From Gonocerus acuteangulatus (lineage: Eukaryota > Arthropoda > Insecta > Hemiptera > Coreidae): a stretch of DNA of 64,000 nucleotides. The position numbers and the translations under genes were made by a program. The stretch's first letter is position 1; every line of letters starts with the position of its first letter. A model generated the notes under the pieces. The model did not search any database. It saw nothing but the letters and a program-made list of their open reading frames with translations, and was not told the origin of the DNA. The DNA is taken from the NCBI GenBank assembly GCA_946811695.1, contig OX328123.1, forward strand, positions 156,201,773-156,265,772, written 5' to 3'. Positions 53,021-63,789 of the stretch are shown here, piece after piece.

Positions 53021-53275
53021 TAGATTGCATTTATCTGTAAAATTAGTATTATGGTAAAAGAAAATAAGAAACAGTAAGCAGTGTGTTTTTAGAGCGAACC
53101 CTGACAAGGCCAGGGAGTCATTTTTCTGTCAGGTAGAGGAGGTATGTACCCTTACAACCGTGACCTTTTGGGGGTCATAAATTATTTCATGAAAGGTCTA
53201 ACCAAAATTATAACCGTTTCAACCAAAATTATAACCCTTGACCAACCTTTCCAAATGACATTTGGGATAAGAACC

Positions 53276-53322
53276 GAACCGCGCTATGATGATCCAGTTC
53301 CTGCGAGTCAGACTTTTTTTTT
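53276..53322 (-). mobile_element. Family H 5' terminus remnant
   Basis: GAACCGCGCTATGATGATCC followed by AGTTCCTGCGAGTCAG and a T run. Only the terminal 47 bp are left. Confidence 0.55.
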
Positions 53323-53446
53323 ACTCAAATCAAAAATACCATATTTTCATATGAAGTATTAGTATTTTTAATTATTATTTGAAAAAATATTTTTTAAAGT
53401 AATTGCTAGAAATAAAAAAATTATTTTAATTCAATAATACTTACTT

Positions 53447-53865
53447 TTCGCGTGATTCCTCCCTCCCTCTATAGGAAGAAAACCCGCTTATAAAGGAGCT
53501 GTGCTTGTGGTCCGAAGTGCAAACAAGAAAATTGTACGTTTCAAAACCCATAGATCTCGAATATAACGATGGTTCAAATTTTTGTATAAATATTTTTGGA
53601 TGGAACGGCATTTTTCTCCAGCGGTGATACTCCTCCTCACTTCTTCCTGGAATATTTCGATGGGTTCATCTCCATCTTTGTCAGCCAGGTCATTGTTGTT
53701 GACAACAATCATCCCAGCGACGAAAAACAAACATCAAACTATATTTATATTTGTCTTTTCGCGGTCCTGACAGTTCAAAAATGGCCCGTGTTTGATGAAA
53801 TTTGGTACAAACATCTTTCGCCTAATTTGAAAGGTCATTTTTACTTTGAGGTCATCCCCCCCCCC
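53447..53865 (-). mobile_element. Family H fragment with half a family G at its core position
   Basis: 3' text (GATTCCTCCCTCCCTCTATA, then CCCATAGATCTCGAATATAA) ends at about 53590, exactly where other copies have (TA)n. A family G half (53593-53720) sits there instead, and the family H body resumes at about 53750 (CAGTTCAAAAATGGCC, GAAATTTGGTACAAACATCT). A hammerhead-like motif at 53651-53689 (minus strand) has a perfect helix I (CCTGG/CCAGG), but its core reads CTGACAA instead of CTGANGA and is probably dead. Confidence 0.65.
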
Positions 53866-53880
53866 CGAATTGTGTCGTTT

Positions 53881-54001
53881 TTAGCACTTTCCTCCGAAGG
53901 AAAGTAGCTATTGAGGTTGGACTCATGACGGAATTTTTGAAAAATTTCTTCAAATCTTTATCGATCCTACCTAGTAGACACCGAAAATGACCCCCGTTAA
54001 A

Positions 54002-54068
<67 letters not shown>

Positions 54069-55141
54069 TGTTAACACGATAGCGGCCAGAGTTTTTGTTT
54101 TTTTGTCACGAAACTTGGTATATAGCATTCAATTAGCAAACGATTGAACGAGTTCGTTAACCACCAAAGTCGGTCCACCGGAAGGGAGGGTTTACCCCGA
54201 ACCCAAAACACTAATTTGACTATGTCAGCCGTAATATTTGTTATATTTCAACGAAACTTGGTATTCGTAGTGGTAATATAGAGAGAAAAGTGAGATATAA
54301 AAATGAACTAAATCGGTTCATTAGAAGGGGGAGGGGGGTTTACTCCGGACCAACAATACCAATTCGCCACTACCAGCCGTGATTTTTGGTATATTTCGAC
54401 GAAACTCGGTATTCGTAGTGGTAATCCACAGGTAAATATGTGTTGTAAAAATGAACTAAATCGGTTCATTAGAAGGGGGAGGGGGGTTTACTCCGGACCA
54501 ACAATACCAATTCGCCACTACCAGCCGTGATTTTTGGTATATTTCGACGAAACTCGGTATTCGTAGTGGTAATCCACAGGTAAATATGTGTTGTAAAAAT
54601 AAACTAAATCGGTTTTTTAGGAGAGGGGATTTACTCCGAACCCAAATTCCTAATATACCGGTCGTAACCTCATACCGGTCGTAATTTCTGCTGTATTGCA
54701 ACGAAACGCGGTATACGTCATGGGTAACTCATGAGAAAGAAGTGTTGTAAAAATGAGCTGAATCGGTCAATCGGAAAGCGGGGTTTTAATTTGTAATATA
54801 TTTCAATAGAAAAGCCCGCCAGACGTAGGTTCACAAAGCCGCCGCAAGGAGCGCTTTCTACCACTAGAGTGACTGTATCCTGTTTCTGCGTTAGATCAAA
54901 ATACGTTAATATGAGTTTTTTTTATATTTATTACGTAGTGTAATAGGTACCATGTGTAAACATAACTCTGGAAGCAAATTAATAATTGATCAGTTACTCA
55001 TTACAAATTTAAAAGAGAACTATTCATGTTTTTATTTTATTTATGTAGGATATTTTAAGCAAATTGTTCTGGAAAGCAGTCTACACTACCCAAATTCTGA
55101 GGAAAGTGCTTAGTTATGCAGCTCCTGCGTGACGGCCTTTT
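53881..55141 (-). mobile_element. Family A element, best complete copy
   Basis: 3' hairpin end TTAGCACTTTCCTCCGAAGG at 53881, (TA)n at 54004-54066, then TGTTAACACGATAGCGGCC, four body blocks (two of them, about 54300-54590, nearly identical over 146 bp), then GAGCGCTTTCTACCACTAG, and the 5' terminus AAAGTGCTTAGTTATGCAGC ending at 55141. Length 1.26 kb. It has no protein frame above 81 codons and is a good reference for the family. Confidence 0.85.
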
Positions 55142-55800
55142 ATAAAGTGTGTTTTATTACAATTTCTATTTTTAATTTGTTTAACTCAACATATTTTATT
55201 AACCAAAAGAAATTTATAGATAATAAAAATATCACAATAATGTAAAAAAAACAACTCTATATTATTTTGAGTTTCGTAAAACAAAGGTAAAATAATCACT
55301 AAGACAAAAAGATTATTGCAGACAAAAAGGTCCTCCTGGAGTGCATTCCTTGTACGACCAATGTTTACAGTCGCACCTACTGAAGGCATTTTGTATTTAC
55401 TCCTGATAAATGGCAAACTTGGTGGGTGATGATGTGTGTTGGAAGACCATTGGCCTTTAGGATGTTGAGAGAAGTCAGGATTTGCTTGCAAGGTGAAATT
55501 TGATATCTGATAGGGCAAGGGTTCCATTTAACGAATTTCTGACAGTATTGAGGATTTGGTGTGTGGGATGAGAGGAATGGTAATGGAAGAGCCTTCCAGA
55601 ATAGGTCAGTTTGGTATATCATTGAGTGGATATGGAGATTTCAGGATTTCTTGTAAGGACCAAGTCAAGAAGCTGTCTTTAATTTTTAAAACACATTTAT
55701 CAAATGCATTATTCATCCTCGTCCAGGTATAAAATCTTTCCTTTCATTTAATCTTTATATAAATTAGTATTAACTCTGCAAAAATAAAATGCATTTTCAT
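55142..55800. other. Intron 4, unassigned
   Basis: AT-rich. Overlapping minus-strand frames (55186-55622) show no recognisable domain. Confidence 0.45.
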
Positions 55801-57248
55801 AAAAAAAAAAGTCCGACTCGCAGGAACTGCGTCGGACGGAAGTGGAGTAGATTAGGCATCACAAATAACAGGAAACTGACAGTAGCCAACTTACACAGAA
55901 GCGGATAATTCTTAATCCTCATTCTTGAGGAAGGCTGAATAAGTCAATACAATTATGTACTAAAAACGTACTCACTCTAATAATACTGCTCAGCAGGCTC
56001 TATTCCAAACAACCGAAAATTTGTGTCATTTTAAGTTCCTTGTTTTACTAGCAAATTCGTTTCACTGTAATAATCAACTGTAAATATGTGCTTCATGGCA
56101 AATAAAAGTTCATTTTCTCGTGGGTTAAATCTTTCAATAGGAGACCCGATGGCCGTGAGGGTTAAGGCGTGAGCACTTAACCCTCTGAGCCAAAGGTCGT
56201 GGGTTCGATTCCCACTAGGGGTGGTGGCTTTTCTTTAGAAAAAAGAAAAGGCATCAGCCCTATCCCGGCTAGAAAATGGTGGTAACCTATAGATAACCCG
56301 TCCTAAAATTCTTAGTTAATAATAAAAAATTCCTAGTTAACATTTAAATTAAAATCTTTCAATAAAATAATAAATAATGATAACTTCAGTTGTAGCAGGA
56401 GGAAGGTTATATATATAGGAGAATTCAAAACAAACCTATGTATACGCCATCATGGTTAGCCACAGCCATCTTGATTTCCAGAGCTATTCCAAACGTATTA
56501 CCTATGCCTTTCACCGTTTCTTAGCTTATTTTAATACAATACTAATTTCACTGATAAATGCAATTTAAAACAAAAAACATCCAATTAAAAAGTGAGATAA
56601 ACAAATAGAAAACCCCTTTCAAAACAACAAAACAAACACTTTTTAAGTTTTAAGCGCTTATATCTCTGATTGACGTTGTCCCATCGAATAATGCTTCAGA
56701 ACCTTTTTTGTAAAGAAAGCATTCGAATGGTTGCCTTCCACTTACCACGATTTCCCAACCGTTATCGAGATATTTACGAAAAATGTATGAAGATCCGAAA
56801 ACTTTTCATGTCTATTAATAAAAATTTTTTTTTCGCATACTTCCTTAACTCCAAATATAACCAAAATGTAAACATCTCAGCTGGGATTAATTTCCAAGAT
56901 GTAGAAAAAATTTCAATTGAATCCCGCGATTTTAAGTACCCTCAATAAAATAATGACATGCGAAAACATTGATTCCACTTTTCTCAAAAACGGTTACAGA
57001 TATCGTCTTAAAAATGGTTTCATTCGTTTTCCTATGTTAAGAAACCTATAAAAGAAGTACCTGCAAGCATGTGAACTCAAAAACGTAAGCGTTACGATTT
57101 TTTTTTTGCGCGAATTTCGCCCCAAACGACATCTTCCTTTGGGCGGATTCTGCTGGCTAACGAACTTGACCTTTCAAATTATAAGACAGATTTTTGTACC
57201 AAATTTCATCAAAATCGGACCATTTTTGAGCCGTCAGGAGCGCGAACA

Positions 57249-57308
<60 letters not shown>

Positions 57309-57446
57309 AATTTGAACCACCTATATTTTCGTGATCTATGGGGTCTGAAACGAGAAAGTTTCTGGTCGGCACGTCCGGATCGCGCCGTGAGGTGAACCTC
57401 ATAAGCGGGTTCTCCCTATGGAGATAGGGAGTAACCGCGCTAAAAT
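55801..57446 (+). mobile_element. Family H element, best complete copy, carrying SINE-C
   Basis: 5' terminus: A run, then GTCCGACTCGCAGGAACTGC at 55811. The body includes TAACAGGAAACTGACAGTAG and CTGGGATTAATTTCCAAGAT. The core is (TA)n at 57251-57294 passing into (CA)n. The 3' module runs through CATAAGCGGGTTCTCCCTAT to a hairpin and GCGCTAAAAT at about 57446. A SINE-C insertion (56140-56351) accounts for 212 of the 1646 bp. No protein frame over 92 codons. Confidence 0.82.
56140..56351 (+). mobile_element. tRNA-derived SINE-C with 13-bp target duplication
   Basis: The head GATGGCCGTGAGGGTTAAGG resembles a tRNA-Ser/Leu-type A-box region, and the B box GGTTCGATTCCC is perfect. Direct repeats AAATCTTTCAATA flank the unit (56127-56139 and 56352-56364). 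The family H copy at 30554-31588 lacks it. The tail is A/T-rich (TTAGTTAATAATAAAAAATT) rather than a pure A run. Confidence 0.88.
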
Positions 57447-57996
57447 GTAGTTTTATTAACTCATTGGAGACTGATACTTTCGTGACGAGTTTTCATGTCC
57501 CGTGGCCTGATTTTTATGAAAACAATGTTCTATTAGTTATGAACTTTTTAGAGCACAAAGGGTTTAATAAAGGGGCTGGCATGCCCCTAGGCCTGATAGC
57601 AACTTTTGAGGGCAATTTCTTCGCTTCTAGACTGAAAGCCACCGCTGTGACAGCTTATTCCAATATTTAGTATATGTTATGTAAGCTCTAGTCACCTTTG
57701 TATCCACAAGTGTTCATTAAAAATTAACTTTAGGCCTATTGAATCGGGATTTGCACTGCACCCGTTCCCTTTGGGTAGTTAGGTTCCCTCCTAAGGTTTA
57801 AAATACCACATGATCGAAACCTGACAACATCTATGCTCATAATCTAATTATAATTATCAATCCATCTTGTGGGATGCTCTATATTTAACCTTTACATTTT
57901 ATGATTAGGCTTAAAGATATATATGTAAAATTTAAATTTTTAATTTTTTTTTTCTCATTACTGACATTGTTTCAAAGTATATCTTTATTTCTCCAG
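57447..57996. other. End of intron 4, unassigned
   Basis: A 68-codon plus-strand frame at 57464-57670 (METDTFVTSFHVPWPDFYEN, then LLVMNFLEHKGFNKGAGMPL) looks weakly protein-like but matches nothing I know and has no clear splice sites. The exon 5 acceptor is TTTATTTCTCCAG. Confidence 0.4.
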
Positions 57997-58127
57997 GAAA
58001 TGTACTTGGAGCTCTAGAAATGACGGATGAACTCCTTGAGATTTTTCCAAGTCATCCTCGAGCGAAGGGTAATAAAGTCTATTACTTGAATGCAATCGAA
58101 AAAGGAGTCGCCAAGAATAATTCAGAG
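57997..58127 (+). CDS. P4HA: P4HA exon 5
   Basis: It reads NVLGALEMTDELLEIFPSHP and RAKGNKVYYLNAIEKGVAKN, ending NSE. It covers the last TPR helices (ALxxTxxLLxxxPxHxRAxGN is a family hallmark) and the start of the variable linker. It enters in phase 1 and ends in phase 0 at GAG before GTATTA, a poor donor; reading on would hit TGA two codons later. Confidence 0.9.
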
Positions 58128-59096
58128 GTATTATGAGAAAATATCTTGATAACAGCTCTAAATTTATTTTGAGATTACATCTATTCGTACTAAAAGGATA
58201 CAATTTTTTTATGCAACCTTAACAAATTGTTTTATTTTTATTTTTTAGCAGTGTTCATTGGAATCTTCTGCTCAATTTCATTCCAAAAAATACACTACTT
58301 CTTAACCTATTTTTAGGACTTAATGTCTCTAATTTTGTTTCTATTTGTCTCTTTCAACTGTTTTACCCTCATATCTTGATAAGTATTTAAAAACTACTGC
58401 CAATTGTATACGTTGTTTTCAAATTATTTCTGAATTACTACCTTCAAACATATCATGATAGTCATAGCCTAATAATGATAATCATGGTATGATAGTCTTA
58501 ACCCAAGGCATGGGCATATATAAAAAATAATTTTGGGGGGGCTGGGAAAATTTCAGGGCGGGGTGTACCATTTCCGGGGTATGGAATACTAACAATCTAG
58601 AACTTGGAATAGTTTTAGCCAACTAAAACGCTATTACACCCAAAATAAGATACTTTTTATGAACTAAGTGATCTTATTTATTTTTAAGGGGTTTATGGCA
58701 CATTTTTACTGATCAAATCAAAATTTCGGGGGGGGGGGGAGCTGCAGCCCCCCTTATATACGCCCATGACCCAAGGTTGTTTAGTATTCTGATCAGTTTT
58801 GATGACCTGTTTTCAATATCAAAAACATCTCATGTAAATATCCGCCACATAAAAATGATGTTATGTAAAGAGTTTATTGGCTAATATTTTGGAAAGATTT
58901 AACAACAAAATTTGTGCTTATGATGATATCTTGTTCATTTGCTGTAACTGGATGGCAATATCAATTCAACTTTCAATGTTTGATAGCTTTAACAAAATTA
59001 AATGAGATGCTATTGAAGAATTTTGTGCAGCACTCACAAATATTAAGTAAAACAATTAACCAATTTATGACATTATTCAAAATAACATAGATCACA
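58128..59096. other. Intron 5, first part
   Basis: AT-rich, with G runs near 58530 and 58730 and short direct repeats of the TAATGATAATCATGG kind near 58470-58490. No recognised family or gene. Confidence 0.45.
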
Positions 59097-59284
59097 GGGG
59101 TATCCCCTTGGTCTAGTGGCTAACGCCTTAGATTCTCATGCGGGAGATGGTGGGTTCAAGTCCCATCGTCGGCAGGAATTTTCTCATCTCACGGCTCGTT
59201 GAGAAAATTTCTCGCTGCACCAGGGATGTCGGCACTAATGGCCCAGAAGTTGGTGCGCCGTACAAAAAAAAAACAAAAAAAAAG
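59097..59284 (+). mobile_element. tRNA-derived SINE-A, second copy
   Basis: Head CCCTTGGTCTAGTGGCTAAC with B-box-like GGTTCAAGTCCC, the body CACGGCTCGTTGAGAAAATT and CACCAGGGATGTCGGC parallel to 4429-4616, and an A-rich tail. A TG/TA microsatellite follows directly. A target duplication is not clear. Confidence 0.85.
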
Positions 59285-59294
59285 TGTTTGTGTT

Positions 59295-59345
<51 letters not shown>

Positions 59346-59407
59346 TCAGGGAATAGTTGGGAATCAGTAAGGAAACATCAATATGATTTTTGGGAAAATC
59401 TGTATTA

Positions 59408-59449
59408 AGGACGTTTTGGCTACTCCTTGGTAGCCTTCGTCAGCTAAAA
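59408..59449 (-). ncRNA. Decayed hammerhead-like motif (second Penelope copy)
   Basis: CTGACGA (59437-59443) and the perfect stem II GGCTAC/GTAGCC (59430-59435 and 59418-59423) are kept, but the GAAA box reads AAAA (position G12 changed), so cleavage should be lost. Confidence 0.5.
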
Positions 59450-59614
59450 GACAAAACACAAATACAGAATTACTAAACAGAATAGATAAACCAATTAAGA
59501 AATATGGTAGATCTATAAATACAAATCACCTATATGAACATTTTGTTGTTATTCCCAATAAGTTACAGAACATTAACAACAGGTAAGTGAACAATAGCTT
59601 TTTCCCTTGAATGT

Positions 59615-60591
59615 AGGGTGCGTTTACACTTGATAGTTATTGCAGGATATTTATGTCAGGATATATATATGTCGGATAGATATTCTCTTGCAAGTTTACA
59701 TACTGAGAGAAATAGCTAGACATTTATATCATGTATATTTAGACGACAGTAATGGATTTCTTGAGATTGGCGATAAATGTAAGGCCCGTTTACACTCATG
59801 CATATATGTCCTGTGTAGTTCATTCTGCTTGCAATGAAGAAAGAATCGAAACGAAAAATCGCGGCCTGTGTAATTATTATAAAAATGTAGGAAATTAAAA
59901 AATGTTCTGCATGGGTTCGAGAATGGATTTTGAGACAGAAAGAATTAGGTTTCTTCAGTCAATTGATGTCTGAGCTCTGTATCGAGGAACCAGCGTAGTT
60001 TTCAAATTTTTTAAGAATGAAAGGAGCAGACTTCGAAAAGCTTGCTTGTAAAATAGGTCTTCTTATATCAAAGCAAGATACTAAATTCAGAGAGGCTATT
60101 AGTGTAACAGAATGACTAGCTCCAGCTTTACGATTTTTAGCATCGGTGAGTAGGTATTTACATGATGAAATTCTATTTTATACAAAGAAAGTTTATTAAT
60201 ACAAACTATGTTTTGAAACTAATTTTGATAAGTTCTATAACTTCTACTTTTAACAAGCGCCCCCCCCCCCCCATATTGCAAGAGAAAAGTAGACGAACTG
60301 TTAAAACTCCAGCAAAAATCAAATAGTTCTGTTGCAACTAGCAAATAATCAGTGTTTACATCTGTTGGTTTAGAAGTGTCAACAATACAGCTAGTAGCCA
60401 AGATATTTTTCTCTGACATTTATTCTACTCTTTATAATCAGTGTTTACACCTGACGGTATAGAAGTGTCGACACTTATATCTTGTGATAGAAATATATAT
60501 ATCAGACATAAATTGTTCATGGTTTACATTAGTCAGAATTTCTCTCTGATATAAATTTCCTGCAATAACTATCCAAGTGTAAACGCACCCT
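59615..60591. mobile_element. MITE inserted in the Penelope-like copy
   Basis: Inverted ends AGGGTGCGTTTACACTTGAT (left) and AGGGTGCGTTTACACTTGGA (right, complement) continue imperfectly for about 60 bp. Length 977 bp. The flanks give at most a 3-bp duplication (GTA against TTA), hinting at a PIF/Harbinger-like target, but this is weak. Interior non-coding. Confidence 0.75.
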
Positions 60592-61252
60592 TAGTTCAGA
60601 GTATGGACAGATAATCAAAACATAAAAATTTAAAATGAAATAAGTACAAATGAACAGACAGTAATAACATTTTTAATCTTTAATAATAACTTAGATACTA
60701 CATTCCAATGTGTGTTATGGGGTAGAGAAAGACCAACATTAAGTGACTACGGTAAAAATATATAAAGAAGCTGGATTCTTTGAGGGTATACGTAACTAGA
60801 CACCAAGAAGGGGTGGGGGAAGGTCGGGAAAGATTAAAGAGATTTTATGACAGGAATAGAAGAAAAGGTGTTAATGGAAGGACACTCAGGCGGAAAAGAG
60901 GACATGGAAAATACTAGGTAGGGGGGTCCGGAGAGCTTGTGGAAAATATTGGTGTAGATAAGAGAAACGTCCTGAATATAGATTTTTTCAAAAATCCTAT
61001 CGATGTTTTCCTAGCCGAATCCCAACTATTCCCTGACTACTTATCATATCGACGGTTAACTATCTATAACTTAATATATATATACATATATATATTTTTC
61101 AAAATTTATGAGTCAAATATTTTAATTATTGTTTATTTTCATAAGTTCAACAATGTTATTATACAATGCAAAAAGACAAAAGTACTGCAAAAATAAGAAA
61201 CATTACAATAAAGCTAATAGGTTAAGTATAAGATATTTTATTTCATTTCCAG

Positions 61253-61276
61253 GTTGAAGTTAAAGAAAACATTTAT
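61253..61276 (+). CDS. P4HA: P4HA exon 6, 24-nt microexon (tentative)
   Basis: A strong acceptor (TTTTATTTCATTTCCAG) and a consensus donor (GTAAGT) enclose 24 nt encoding VEVKENIY. Both edges are phase 0, matching the phase-0 end of exon 5, so it adds eight residues to the linker between the substrate-binding and catalytic domains, a region that varies in length in the family. With it, the six exons total 819 nt. The call rests on splice signals and phase only. Confidence 0.6.
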
Positions 61277-62114
61277 GTAAGTTCAGCAATGAACTACAAC
61301 TTCGCATACGTTTGGGTAAATATATTCGTGTTGAATGTTGATGTGTCATTTTGAACAACAAAAAAAAAAATTGTAACTTTATTTTCTATCATACACTATG
61401 CCTAGGTGAGTCATAAGTCTGTGACCTTAAATTGGATGAAGTCTGATTCCATTCATTCCATTGGATTTCTAAATTATTCTATTCTAATTAGAAATAATTG
61501 CATTTTTATTTTAAACAATAGAAAAGCCAATAGAATTTGGGTGAGGCTCACTAGCCCTGATTATTACGTTTATCTATTTTTTTTAGCATCTTTATTGGGC
61601 TTTTTATATAGTATAATGTTTACTACAATTGGGAGTATAGTTACCTTTGAGTATTCAAGCGGGAAAGAAGTAGTTACTATTCCCTTCGAGAGAAGTCGTT
61701 TGCTTTCTTCAATTCCTTCTTTGGCTAGGAAAGCTTTGTAAAACAATTACCATTTCATTTTCATACTTCTGGAGCTAACAAGTTGTTTATTCATATTTTA
61801 TTCCAAATTTTATATTAAAAAGGAATGATTTGTCAGAATGATTGGATAACAAGAAAATCGAGATCAAGGGCAATCGATACAAATTGTAAAGAATATAAAT
61901 TGTTGTACGATGCGCGGTTTAGGAGCTATAAGGAAAAAAAACAAAAAAATGGCCAACAATTTCAATGTTTTTTGACTGGTGGGAAGTTAGCACCGGTCTT
62001 TCGAAGCTAACAAATTATGTACACACTACTGGGGAGGCTCTGAACAACACCCCAAAAAATCAGTGTTACGTGTTTCTTTGCAAACTTTGCCCCTTTTTTT
62101 GTCTTAGGCGATTG
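61277..62114. other. Intron 6, first part
   Basis: AT-rich. A 111-codon plus-strand frame (61406-61741) has hydrophobic stretches and no recognisable motif. No catalytic-domain exon of P4HA (His-x-Asp and distal His/Lys motifs) was found up to the window end. Confidence 0.5.
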
Positions 62115-62280
62115 GACTAATGGGAAATTAGTTATTTGAGTCTGGATTAAACCAACCTTCCAGGAGGACCTTGGGAATTAACGAACTTGTTCGCAAACGA
62201 TTGCTAGGGACATGCTATATAACAGTTTCATTATGAAAAAACAAAAACTCTGGCAGGTATTGTGTTAACAGGCATATATA
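62115..62280 (+). mobile_element. Degenerate family A segment ending in a short TA run
   Basis: Text such as TTAACGAACTTGTTCGCAAA, then ATGCTATATAACAGTTTCAT and ACAAAAACTCTGGCAGGTAT parallels the part of family A immediately 5' of its (TA)n core. Confidence 0.65.
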
Positions 62281-63490
62281 TGGAAATCTCCTCATTGAGA
62301 TCGGCCAGATAAGTGAATGGTGGGCCCAGTACTTCAAAGCGATATTAGGCACAGTAAGAAACTGCAGTAAGATAATACCTCATCACATCGAGCAATATAG
62401 GGACTAAAATATAGATGAGGAAGTGCCACCAGATTACCCTAGCTCTCAAGAATAATAAAGCCTCTGGTTCTGATAATCTTCCTTCAGAACTTCTGAAATA
62501 TGCTGGAGCAAATATAAAGTAAGAGATATTCCAGCTGAAATGGTCCATTTGGATGGAAGAAAAAATACCATCAGAGTGGGGAGAGGCCACTTTAGTCTCA
62601 ATTTATAACGTAAATAGGCTATAACGTAAGGATATAGAGGATGTCGGGGGGGGGGGGGCACTCCTCCCCATCATATATAAGATCCTGTCCTAGCTAGGAA
62701 GTTGATGGAGAGGAGTGAGGTTATACTGGGAGAACACCATTGGCTTTTGTCCCGAGAAGTCAACAACAGATCACTTATTGTCAATCAAGTATATGCTTGA
62801 AAAAGCTTCGAATAGGTGGATCTGCACCACCTCTTCATCGACTTCCAGCAGGTGTTGTGTATGATAGTGTGGAAAGGCTTAAAATTATGGGAAAACTTTG
62901 GTCTCTTGGTTTATCTAGTTAGCTTATCAGATTGACGGAAATGACACTGGGAAGACTTGTTGTAAAGTAGAACCAAAAGCAGTGTCTCTGATATCCTTCA
63001 GGTTGCAAGGGGATTCAGGCAGGCGACCCACTATCACCGATACTTTTCAACCTAGCCTTAGAGGATGCGATCCGTAGTATAGGAGCATACCCTGATGGTA
63101 CAAATAGGGTCACACAGCACATGGCCTAAGCCAATAATGTCATAACTGCCAGAACTACGCCAGCATTGGCGTTTGCAGTTGAGGCGTTTGCACAGGCTGC
63201 AACTCCAAAGAGTAGAGAAAAAACTAAATATTTGAATACAGCCCAGAGAACTTTGGCCGAGGGAGCGTCGATTAAATTTGGAGAGTTCATGTCTCCAACC
63301 TGTTCATCATTTAAGTACCTGTGAGGTGCATTGTCAGAAAGCAATAACATAGAAATAGAAATTAAGGCCAGAATGGTAGGAGGGACCAAATCAGTCTATG
63401 CTCTGCAAAAGGCTTTCCGATTCAAGAAACTCTCTAGAACTGGTAATAAGACTGTAATGAAGTTGTATGGCCTTAATAGAGATGGCTAGT
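62281..63490 (+). pseudogene. Decayed RTE-like LINE reverse transcriptase
   Basis: The plus strand in shifting frames reads IGQISEWWAQYFKAIL, LKNNKASGSDNLPSELLKYA, IPSEWGEATLVSIY, LHHLFIDFQQ (motif A region), a GFRQ segment, then ARTTPALAFAVEAFAQAATP (just after the expected YxDD, which is broken), EIEIKARMVGGTKSVYALQK and AFRFKKLSRTGNKT. The order of motifs is that of an RTE-type RT. Many stops and frameshifts. It begins directly after a TA run that belongs to family A. Confidence 0.8.
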
Positions 63491-63789
63491 GAGAGAAAGA
63501 GGGGTTTGGGGAACTTGGAAAGGCCCAGGGGAATGTGTGAGGAGGAACATCAAAATGATAGCTCAAGATTTGCAACATCCGATGTCTGCTGGTGTCAGTT
63601 GAAGGAGTTTGGATTACGGGCTTCCCTAATGAAATTTTTTTAGGATATATTTGTTTTACAGCCCTAATGAAGTTTTGAAAATCAAGCTGAAATGTAGGCA
63701 AAAATATCATATTCATTTTATTTAATAAAATTAGTTTCATTCTCGCATTCTTCTCTAATTATTCACCTGCGATATGGCACCATGGCGAT
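63491..63789. other. Unassigned spacer
   Basis: No recognised family; a minus-strand frame of 84 codons (63486-63740) shows no recognisable motif. Confidence 0.4.

Larger units (their letters stand above)
59346..61045 (-). mobile_element. Second Penelope-like element copy, split by a MITE
   Basis: Shares the 3' module of the 32.9-kb copy (GGCTACTCCTTGGTAGCCTT against GGCTACTCATTGGTAGCCTT) and 3' text at 60680-60970 (ACTACATTCCAATG, TTTTATGACAGGAAT, GGTGTTAATGGAAGGA). It is bounded by inverted copies of about 26 bp: AGTCAGGGAATAGTTGGGA at 59348 and its complement near 61022-61044. RT and endonuclease codons are missing, so this is mostly 3' and terminal sequence. Confidence 0.72.

Noticed and set aside
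61406..61741. 111-codon ORF with hydrophobic stretches as a membrane-protein exon
   Set aside because: AT-rich composition, no recognisable motif, and not in a splice-compatible relation to the P4HA exons.
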